NCBI RefSeq assembly: GCF_000196435.1
Contig: NC_010161.1
Location: 310,001 to 374,000 of the forward strand
Reading direction: 5' to 3'
Length of the DNA stretch: 64,000 bases
From: Bartonella tribocorum CIP 105476
Lineage (GTDB): Bacteria; Pseudomonadota; Alphaproteobacteria; Rhizobiales; Rhizobiaceae
Shown here: positions 30,046 through 36,910 of the stretch, piece by piece
Numbering within the stretch: position 1 is the first letter of the stretch
Layout of the letters: the number at the start of each line of letters is the position of its first letter
Position numbers and translations under genes: made by a program
The notes under the pieces: model-generated
What the model saw: the letters and a program-made list of their open reading frames with translations, nothing else
Told to the model about the DNA's origin: nothing
Databases searched by the model: none

Positions 30046-31084
30046 AAAGTAAGAAAACAACATCAAGAGTTCTGACGTATGATCGGGAATTGAAGAAGGG
30101 GATATTTTTATCACTTGAAAACAGGGGGGGAGCTATTTGTTTGCGAAGGGTATTATGATTATGCGCCGGGTCGTGAAGGGTACTGTTCGGAAAAGATAAG
30201 GGAAGGGAGATTTCGATAAAAGAATATACTGTATAATGGCGGTTGCTCGTTATAAACTCTTATATAACGTGTAGATTTTGGATTACTGTATTATATTATG
30301 TCTGTGGCAAATTCCCTCATTTGAAGTTTGGTTATATAAGCCATAGAGATCTTCCTTATTTAAGTATTTTTAGGATACGAGGTGGATAAAGGGCAGGATT
30401 TTGTCCATAAAATCTTAAGTTAAGTAAACCACAAGAGCGAGAAACCAAGACAAACTCGCTCGACAAAAATCTGGGCTGTTTGCATACAGGATCTGATGAG
30501 GACCACTTCCTCAAAATCGAGGAGGAGGTGTGTGGTCAAGTATAAAAATATTAGACTTTCGATTTTTTTGGGGTATGTTTCGATTATAAATAAAATATTC
30601 TTTATTTGTCTACGATTTAAAATATCAAATATCTTTTCTGCCAAACTCATGATTTTAAAAGCAAGATTTTGTCTGAAAACTTTAAGAAAGATTTCTCATT
30701 TTTTCAGTTTTAGGGAGAGTTTTTAGATAAGTTTCGATGTTTATCATACCAGTTGTTTGTCATGCGTTGTTTTTTAATTTATTTTATAAAAGAGTATGAA
30801 ATAGAGCAAGAGCACTTACAAAGAAGGCTGAAGCTTTGAAAAAGACTTTCTATGAGGTTGAGGTAAAAAATGGTCAATCTTTCAAAAACAATAAGTGCTA
30901 AAGTAAAAACAAAAAGCAGGTAAGTTGAATGTAATCTTGTTGCAATCCTCTGAAGTCTTCGACAATTTGTTTATGTGTGATACACATCTTTTACAGTAAA
31001 AAAAATCTAAAGAGCTATGCACCATTTGGTCTTGCGAATGATGAAGCTAAAAACATTGTTTGTATAAATTTAAATGGAACGGTT
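30046..31084. other. Long non-coding stretch with short decayed-looking frames
   Basis: No intact gene seen. Bases about 30128-30217 read 'CEGYYDYAPGREGYCSEK' and 31020-31080 read 'APFGLANDEAKNIVCINLNG' in plus-strand frames. These look protein-like but I cannot place them. Two overlapping frames of 76 codons on opposite strands near 30420-30726 have no ribosome binding site and are probably chance. Confidence 0.35.
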
Positions 31085-31305
31085 GCATTTGGCTTGTTCT
31101 CAATATTGTAATAGTTCTCGCTATCCTTGATATTGAGAGCTTTCATAAGAGGCATTTTAGCCTTTTCTTAAACGGTTTCATTCATTTTCTTGTTTGTAAA
31201 GGGTAGGCGGATGATTTTGGTTACTTTAAATAAAATGATTTAAGATGAGAGCATTTTTAATATTACAGACGAAAAGATAATTTTTGCATTATAATTAATA
31301 TGCCA
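31085..31305 (-). pseudogene. Short integrase relic (copy C)
   Basis: The minus strand holds the relic start region ('cttatgaaagctctcaatatc' area, start codon at 31153-31155) and a degenerate leader to about 31305. Compared with copy I, only about the first 20 codons and the leader remain. Identified through 'ttcataagaggcattttagcctttt', which recurs with small changes at 28.99, 40.85, 49.28 and 56.27 kb. Confidence 0.6.
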
Positions 31306-31479
31306 TCTTTGCCATAGCCAATAGCAAATGCTTTATACAGGGGAATGTCACAATTTTTTTCAAAATTCATAAATGAAGAGAAAATGTGAGGAGAGGAACT
31401 CATTTATGCATGAGCATTGTTTAGTTCTCATTGACTACAGATCAAGCAATTAGGGGTGCTTTGATTGGATTTTTGTTTT

Positions 31480-31507
31480 TTTTATGAGTGTATCATTTTT
31501 GCTACAG
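31480..31507 (+). promoter_or_regulatory. Conserved element upstream of hbp gene 1
   Basis: Contains 'TGTATCATTTTTGCTACAG', ending 68 bp before the ATG. The same element, nearly identical, precedes the two other hbp genes at a similar distance. In Bartonella quintana a conserved hbp box bound by the iron/heme regulator Irr is described; I infer this is the equivalent. Confidence 0.7.
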
Positions 31508-31575
31508 ATATCTGGAGTTGTGGCTCTATATGATGTGATGTGTTCAAATAAATATTTCAGCTATGGAGAGAAAAT

Positions 31576-32409
31576 ATGAATATGAAATGGTTAATAACAG
31601 CTTCTGCTTTCGCTTTTGTTTCAGTTTCAGCGGCGCAAGCAGCAGATGTTATTGTTCCCCCGAGTCCAACACCTGTTGCTCCCGTTATTGTTGCCCCAAC
31701 TTTTTCTTGGACAGGTTTCTACTTTGGTGGGCAGATTGGTGGTTTTTCGGGTAAAACGAAGATGGATATTCTCGCTAAAGGACAAAAGATTCCGGTAAGT
31801 GATGATTATTTGCCAAAACTATCAGGTTTCATGGGTGGTCTTTACGCAGGTTCCAATATTGATCTCGGCAATGGCCTTATTTTAGGTGTCGATACAGATA
31901 TCATGTGGTCTAATAAAGATGACACAAAGACAGGAAAAACATATGTCATTGCTCCAGGTCACATCAATTATATTAACAAGATTTTAAAAGACGCTGCAAT
32001 TAATATTGGTAAAGATGCGCTTGAAGCTGGTGCTAAACGAACCCACAGTTTTACTTTTAAAGAAAAGTGGGCTGGTGCAACACGTGTACGTATTGGTTTT
32101 GCTGCTGAACGCATTATGCCTTATGTTGCTGGTGGTATCGCATATACACAGCTTCAAGATACAGCATCGATTTCAATAACAGAGAAAGATTCAGACAAAG
32201 TCATAGCTTCTGGTACCTTATCTGATGAAACAAAGACTCTTGTTGGTTACACCCTTGGTGCGGGCGTTGATTTAGCAATGACCAATAATATTATTGTCCG
32301 TGCGGAATATCGTTACTCAGATTTTGGTAAAAAGAAATTCTCAAATGATAAATATGAGACTTCTTACAAAACCAATGATTTCCGTGTTGGTGTTGCTTAC
32401 AAATTTTAA
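31576..32409 (+). CDS. hbp: Hemin-binding outer membrane protein, Hbp/Pap31 family (first of three)
   Basis: A 277-residue outer-membrane barrel of the Omp25/Pap31 type. Signal peptide residues 1-22 end 'SAAQA', and the mature start 'ADVIVP' is followed by 'APTFSWTGFYFGGQIGGFSG', the family's first strand. Later blocks are 'EKWAGATRVRIGF', 'MPYVAGGIAYTQLQD' and the C-terminal 'TNDFRVGVAYKF' ending in Phe, the barrel-assembly signal. Bartonella Hbp proteins bind heme at the surface and are tuned to heme and temperature. The variable loop between 'MWSNKDD' and 'FTFKEKWAG' is about 50 residues here. It has its own conserved upstream element and terminator. The member letter cannot be assigned. 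Confidence 0.92.
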   Translation: MNMKWLITASAFAFVSVSAAQAADVIVPPSPTPVAPVIVAPTFSWTGFYFGGQIGGFSGKTKMDILAKGQKIPVSDDYLPKLSGFMGGLYAGSNIDLGNGLILGVDTDIMWSNKDDTKTGKTYVIAPGHINYINKILKDAAINIGKDALEAGAKRTHSFTFKEKWAGATRVRIGFAAERIMPYVAGGIAYTQLQDTASISITEKDSDKVIASGTLSDETKTLVGYTLGAGVDLAMTNNIIVRAEYRYSDFGKKKFSNDKYETSYKTNDFRVGVAYKF

Positions 32410-32430
32410 CAGATGGTAAGTTAAATAACA

Positions 32431-32467
32431 AAGAGGCTCTATCAAGGATAGAGCCTCTATTATTTTC
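32431..32467 (+). terminator. Terminator of hbp gene 1
   Basis: Stem agaggctctat / atagagcctct with loop 'caagg', then 'attatttt'. It ends 50 bp past the hbp stop. The stem is very like the one after hbp gene 3, so the terminator was probably duplicated with the gene. Confidence 0.88.
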
Positions 32468-32660
32468 TGTTGCTATATTATCACACATTATATATTTTAT
32501 AGTGGATGTGGAAAAGCATTATTCAGATTTTATTTAAAATTTTTTTATAAACAATAAAAATAATTACCTTTAAAATCAAAAAGTTATTTATATATACAGT
32601 TTGTAATTTGTCGTACAAAACTAAGCTATGAAGCGATTTCGTCTGGGATGTGCTCTCCAT

Positions 32661-32689
32661 TTTCTGTGACTGTATCATTTTTACTACAG
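32661..32689 (+). promoter_or_regulatory. Conserved element upstream of hbp gene 2
   Basis: 'TGTATCATTTTTACTACAG', one base from the element before hbp gene 1, ends 57 bp before the ATG at 32747. Inferred heme/iron control site by analogy with the hbp box of B. quintana. Confidence 0.7.
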
Positions 32690-32746
32690 CTTTTCTCTGT
32701 GTAATCTTGTAGCACTGTGTTCATAAATAAATTAGGAGCAAAATTT

Positions 32747-33619
32747 ATGAATATAAAATCTTTAGTAACAACTTCTGTTATCGCTATGGCAGCAGCTTCT
32801 GCGGCACAAGCTGCTGATGTTATCATCCCTCATGAAGTGGCACCAGTTATCACTGCCCCTAGCTTTTCTTGGACAGGTTTTTATATTGGAGGTCAGATTG
32901 GTGGTTTTTCAAGTAAAATTGACCTAAAAGATAAGGATAAAGATACTTCAGTTTTTAAAGACTTGTCACCTAAACTTTCAGGTTTGATTGGTGGTTTTTA
33001 TGCAGGATCCAACTTTGATCTTGGCAACGGTATTATTTTGGGTGTTGAAACAGATGTGATCTGGTCTGGCAAAAAAGATGTACGGTTAGCCACTAAAACT
33101 AAAACTCCTGAAACTCCTGAAACTCCTGAAACTCCTGAAACTCCTGAAACTCCTGAAACTCCTCCAACTGGTAGTGAAACTACTCAAACTGGTAATGAAA
33201 CTACTGGAACAAAGAAACTAAGTGCTAAAAATGCACGTGACTCAGAGGTTGTGGACGTATCAGAAGGTGTTGGTTTTAAACAGAAATGGGCTGGAGCTAC
33301 GCGCGTACGTGTTGGTTTTGCTGCTGCTGACCGCATTATGCCTTATGTTGCTGGGGGTGTTGCCTATACACAGCTAGAAGCTGCTCATGGACAAGTGAAG
33401 GTAGCTGATAAAACTTTTTCTGCAGGTTCATCTGATGAAACAGCAACGATGGTTGGTTTCACTATTGGTGGCGGTATTGATTTTGCAATGACTGATAATG
33501 TTCTATTGCGTGCAGAATACCGTTATTCAGATTATGGTAAAAAGAAATTTTTTGCAAAAGAAAAAGAATATAATTTCAAAACCAATGATTTCCGTGTAGG
33601 TGTCGCATACAAATTCTAA
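32747..33619 (+). CDS. hbp: Hemin-binding outer membrane protein, Hbp family, with Glu-Thr-Pro repeats (second of three)
   Basis: A 290-residue barrel protein from the ATG at 32747 (TAGGAGC ribosome binding site; an ATG ten codons upstream is not favoured). Signal peptide 'MNIKSLVTTSVIAMAAASAA' is followed by QA and then the mature start ADV. Family blocks 'SFSWTGFYIGGQIGGFSS', 'QKWAGATRVRVGFAAADR', 'LRAEYRYSDYGKKKF' and C-terminal 'TNDFRVGVAYKF' are all present. The surface loop that varies among the three paralogues here holds about six Glu-Thr-Pro units encoded by a 9-bp direct repeat, followed by a Thr/Gly-rich stretch. The repeat can change loop length without breaking the frame. Confidence 0.92.
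   Translation: MNIKSLVTTSVIAMAAASAAQAADVIIPHEVAPVITAPSFSWTGFYIGGQIGGFSSKIDLKDKDKDTSVFKDLSPKLSGLIGGFYAGSNFDLGNGIILGVETDVIWSGKKDVRLATKTKTPETPETPETPETPETPETPPTGSETTQTGNETTGTKKLSAKNARDSEVVDVSEGVGFKQKWAGATRVRVGFAAADRIMPYVAGGVAYTQLEAAHGQVKVADKTFSAGSSDETATMVGFTIGGGIDFAMTDNVLLRAEYRYSDYGKKKFFAKEKEYNFKTNDFRVGVAYKF
33101..33166 (+). repeat. In-frame 9-bp tandem repeat inside hbp gene 2
   Basis: The unit 'actcctgaa' (Thr-Pro-Glu) is repeated about six times in a row without mismatch, then decays into 'actcctccaactgg'. Perfect units suggest recent slippage. Because the unit is a multiple of three, changes in number alter the loop length, not the frame. Confidence 0.9.
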
Positions 33620-33654
33620 TTTCATAAAAATGAGATTATAAGCAAAAAAAGTAT

Positions 33655-33686
33655 AAAGGCCTCGTTAAACGAGGCTTTTAGTTTAT
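33655..33686 (+). terminator. Terminator of hbp gene 2
   Basis: Stem gcctcg / cgaggc extended by A/T pairs (aaag / cttt), loop of 5 nt 'ttaaa', then 'ttagtttatt'. It lies 35 bp past the stop. Confidence 0.82.
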
Positions 33687-34084
33687 TATCTCTCTATTTT
33701 ATCTCTTTTAATCCTTTTTATCTCATTATAGTATTTTGTATTATAAGAATTTAAAGGAAAAATTTTTATATTATAGAAGGCAAATAGATATTATAATCTG
33801 TTTTATAATGACTATAAAATCTTATAGCGCTATTTTTTTTCTACGAACAAGAAAAAAGCATTCAGTTAACCTCAGAAATTAAGAAAAGATCATACAATGA
33901 TCAACTTTATTTTTCTTTTATAGGCCAAGTGAGAGCAATCGTATTGCGTATATCTGTTGGATTAATCTCTGAAAGGGAAATACAGTCTCTCATTGGAGAA
34001 GAATATAAAGTTATAAAAATAGAAATTATTTTCCAACCTTACTATCTCATTTTAATTCGGCTTTGCAGCTTTTAAAAGCATTTA
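33687..34084. other. AT-rich gap after hbp gene 2
   Basis: About 400 bp with no gene. Bases near 33850-33905 ('gcattcagttaacctcagaaattaagaaa') resemble 60970-61010 near the decayed methylase, so this may be a short scrap of the same phage material; the match is weak. Confidence 0.3.
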
Positions 34085-34590
34085 GAACAATGTCCTTTAA
34101 ATAATAAACATGACGCATTGTCTTGTTTTTTTGGTTATTGCGTTCTTTTAATGAGATTATACTCTTCATACAAAACAGAATATATTTGTTATTGTATATT
34201 AAGACGCTTGTTTTACGATACATTTCTCAATGTTTTTTCCCATTTCGGGGCTGTGTTTGTGAATGGTGTAGAGGCAAATTTCCTATGAAATAATATAAAA
34301 TCTCTTAAGCACTATTACCTTTACGCTTAATAAAACAAGAGTGAACTGACAATATTACACACTTTGTTAGCCAGCAAGGTTGTGGACAGACACCTTGAAC
34401 TTAAGAGCGTTCATAAGAAGCGTTTAATCCTTTCTTTAATGTTTTATTAACACGCTCATCCTATTTGTGGCATACAAAAGCATGGTTTTGATTGCTTCAA
34501 CATGGAACAGGTTTCAAATGAGAAAATCCTACAATATTAGTTTTTTTATTAAACATACAAAATAAAAAATTGCCCTTATAGGTCAAAGTA
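34085..34590 (-). pseudogene. Decayed integrase 5' half with leader (relic copy D)
   Basis: Same arrangement as copies B and I on the minus strand. Leader is at about 34590-34430 ('cttcaacatggaacaggtttcaaatgag'), start region near 34410-34425 ('cttaagagcgttcataagaag'), and a coding remnant runs down to about 34085, including the part that matches copy B at 28.66 kb. It sits between hbp gene 2 and the hbp relic. Confidence 0.65.
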
Positions 34591-34689
34591 ACGTGGTACG
34601 ATGAAAATATTTATGCAAAGAATCTAAAATTTTTTTTGCGAATGTTTGATTTAATGGAACTTTGAGGATGCTTGGCTTGAAAAAAGGCA

Positions 34690-34872
34690 ATGATTGGTTT
34701 CGTGCCTTTCGCTGGCATTGATTTTGCAATAACAGACGATATTCTGTTGTGCGCAGAATATCGTTATCTAGATTTCAATAAAAGAAATTTATAAAAAATT
34801 TTATCATTAACAGTTGCGCAAAAATTTAATGAAAATGAATCCAACTTTAAGACACATAATTTTAGTATGATT
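34690..34872 (+). pseudogene. C-terminal relic of a fourth hbp gene
   Basis: The frame from 34690 reads 'GIDFAITDDILLCAEYRYLD' and stops at about 34795, against 'GIDFAMTDNVLLRAEYRYSD' in hbp gene 2. After the stop, 'ESNFKTHNFSM' still matches 'YNFKTNDFRVG'. Only the last two or three barrel strands remain; no signal peptide or upstream element is present. It shows the array once had at least four members, or that a partial duplication occurred. Confidence 0.85.
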
Positions 34873-34941
34873 GAGTTGATAAATTCTCATTGTCTAAAAA
34901 ATTAAAGAGTTAAGAAGCCTTATTTTCAAAATTTCTTTATT

Positions 34942-34970
34942 TTTTTGTGAGTGTGTCATTTTTGCTACAG
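34942..34970 (+). promoter_or_regulatory. Conserved element upstream of hbp gene 3
   Basis: 'TGTGTCATTTTTGCTACAG' (one base different from the copy before hbp gene 1), ending 56 bp before the ATG at 35027. It shares the preceding T-run and 'GTGAG' with the other two copies. Confidence 0.7.
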
Positions 34971-35026
34971 ATCTTTCAAAAAAGATGCTCTATATACACT
35001 TCATTTTGGATATTTGGAGAGATTTT

Positions 35027-36661
35027 ATGAACACGAAACGTTTAATAACAGCGTCTATTTTTTCTTTAATTTCAGCGTCTACAGCACTCGCTGCTGATGT
35101 ACTGATTCCTCATCAGCCAGCATCATCGACTTCTTCTACCATTGTTGCGCCTACTTTTTCATGGACGGGTCTTTATTTAGGTGTCCAGGCTGGGGGCTTT
35201 TCAAGCAAGGCTGATTTGGCTCTTGTTGGTCAAGAAAAGAGTTTCCCATTGGATAAAGAATTCTCTCCTAAACTTTCAGGTTTTGCAGGTGGTTTTTATG
35301 CAGGGTCTAATATTGATCTCGGTGACAGCTTTATTTTTGGTATCGATACAGATTTAATGTTATCTGGAAAAAAACACACAAAGACCATTACTATAGGTGC
35401 AGCTGATAACATTACAGTAGAAAATGCAGTAGGAAGGTCCCGCAGGTCAGCATCACCAAGCACTCCACAAAAAGCTGCTTTAGAAAGTTCTGCGCCAGTA
35501 TTGCCTAGACAGGCGACATCAACAAAACCTGCAACAACAGTAAGTACAGGAAATCCAGCATCAGGCGCGGAAACTTCGCCAGCAGCAAATGGAGGAACTA
35601 CAGTAACAAAGTCTACTGAAACACGATCCAATCAAACACAAGCTAGACAAGTAAATTCATCTCAATCACCAAATGCAAGCACAGGACAACCGAATCAATT
35701 AGCAAGAACTGACAATTCTGGCAATGTTAATTCTTCAATAACAGTAAAAAAATCAGGAGTTTCAACACCATCACCATCATCAACACCATCATCAAACACG
35801 ACATCTAAATTGCCAGAAACATCATCAGCCTCCTCCGAACAAGGTGCAAGGTCAGAGCAATCATCATCGTCTACTAAAACGGTTAAAGAAACACCAGCAT
35901 CATCTGCTTCATCAACAAGATCAGAAACAAGCCAACTAGCGGCGAGTACAGATACATCGGGACGATCATTAACAGAAAGAACAGTGCCAAGTCGTAACCT
36001 TGTACTGTCAAGATCAAAGGTATCTGGATCAGAGACAAACACTTCCAATGGAACAAGCGGAGCACACGGAGGTTATCATAGTGCCCATGGTGGTGGATAT
36101 GCTTATTCGCATGGTACATCTCAGTCAGGTGGACATGGTTCTGGTGCTCGTGGGCATAATGCTAATCCGCATTCCCGTTCTCATGGAGCACAAAGTACAC
36201 AAGCGGCGGATAAGAATGAATCCAGTGTATATGGTATAGAACAAATGAGAAGGATGGCTTCTGAACTTGGTCTTGAACAAGGAGATGAAGTTGAGACTTT
36301 AGATCATACTTTTAAGCAAAATTGGGGTGGTGCTACGCGGGTGCGTATCGGTTTTGCTGCTGATCGCTTTATGCCTTATCTTGCGGGTGGTATTGCTTAT
36401 GGGCAGTTCCAAGACACTATATCAATATCCGTTAAGGATGAGGAGGGAACAGTTGTTTCTTCTAAGAACTTAACTGATGAAACAAAAACTATGATTGGTT
36501 ACACTCTTGGTGGTGGTGTTGATTTCTCAGTGCTAGATAATGTGATTGTACGTGCAGAATATCGTTATTCCGATTTTGGTAAAAAGAAATTTTCGAAGGA
36601 AAAACTTGAAGTTAACTACAAAACTAATGATTTCCGTGTTGGTGTAGCTTATAAATTCTAA
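35027..36661 (+). CDS. hbp: Hbp-family outer membrane protein with about 300-residue Ser/Thr- and His/Gly-rich insertion (third of three)
   Basis: A 544-residue protein from the ATG at 35027 (GGAGA upstream), twice the usual family length. Signal peptide 'MNTKRLITASIFSLISASTA' is followed by LA and then the mature start ADV. Barrel blocks 'FSWTGLYLGVQAGGFSS', 'NWGGATRVRIGFAADRFMPY' and C-terminal 'TNDFRVGVAYKF' match its paralogues. All the extra length lies in one place, residues about 130-425, in the same surface loop that varies in the other two. The insert is low-complexity Ser/Thr/Pro-rich and ends in a His/Gly stretch (for example 'HGGYHSAHGGGYAYSHG') that could bind metal or heme. The frame is intact, so it is probably expressed. 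Long antisense frames across the insert are composition artefacts. Confidence 0.88.
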   Translation: MNTKRLITASIFSLISASTALAADVLIPHQPASSTSSTIVAPTFSWTGLYLGVQAGGFSSKADLALVGQEKSFPLDKEFSPKLSGFAGGFYAGSNIDLGDSFIFGIDTDLMLSGKKHTKTITIGAADNITVENAVGRSRRSASPSTPQKAALESSAPVLPRQATSTKPATTVSTGNPASGAETSPAANGGTTVTKSTETRSNQTQARQVNSSQSPNASTGQPNQLARTDNSGNVNSSITVKKSGVSTPSPSSTPSSNTTSKLPETSSASSEQGARSEQSSSSTKTVKETPASSASSTRSETSQLAASTDTSGRSLTERTVPSRNLVLSRSKVSGSETNTSNGTSGAHGGYHSAHGGGYAYSHGTSQSGGHGSGARGHNANPHSRSHGAQSTQAADKNESSVYGIEQMRRMASELGLEQGDEVETLDHTFKQNWGGATRVRIGFAADRFMPYLAGGIAYGQFQDTISISVKDEEGTVVSSKNLTDETKTMIGYTLGGGVDFSVLDNVIVRAEYRYSDFGKKKFSKEKLEVNYKTNDFRVGVAYKF

Positions 36662-36684
36662 TCTTTTTTAAAAGTAAATTTCTA

Positions 36685-36722
36685 AGAGGCTCCACTATCC
36701 GGTGGAGCCTTTATCTTTTAAA
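36685..36722 (+). terminator. Terminator of hbp gene 3
   Basis: Stem aggctccac / gtggagcct with loop 'tatccg', then 'ttatctttta'. It starts about 25 bp past the stop and is similar to the stem after hbp gene 1. Confidence 0.87.
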
Positions 36723-36910
36723 GATCATTTTTTGGTTTCTTTTCTTGTGAATTTCATGATAAAGCCCATAGAGTGTGATGATGTATTTTCTTGATCGCTG
36801 CTTAATACGAATGATAAGCTCGGCTTTCCCTATAGATAAAAACCAGAGTTGCAGAGTTCAGGGAAGTTATGCAAAAATGAAATCGTAAAAGTGGACAGGA
36901 ATATTTCACA

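Noticed and set aside
30420..30726. Two overlapping 76-codon frames on opposite strands
   Set aside because: Neither has a ribosome binding site or recognisable protein; mutual overlap on opposite strands suggests chance.
33101..33166. Tandem repeat considered as a CRISPR array
   Set aside because: The 9-bp unit is contiguous with no spacers and encodes in-frame Thr-Pro-Glu in an outer membrane protein.
35296..36048. Long minus-strand frames inside hbp gene 3, rich in Asp/Val/Ser
   Set aside because: They mirror the Ser/Thr-rich low-complexity insert of the real gene. The plus frame has signal peptide, barrel motifs and terminator.
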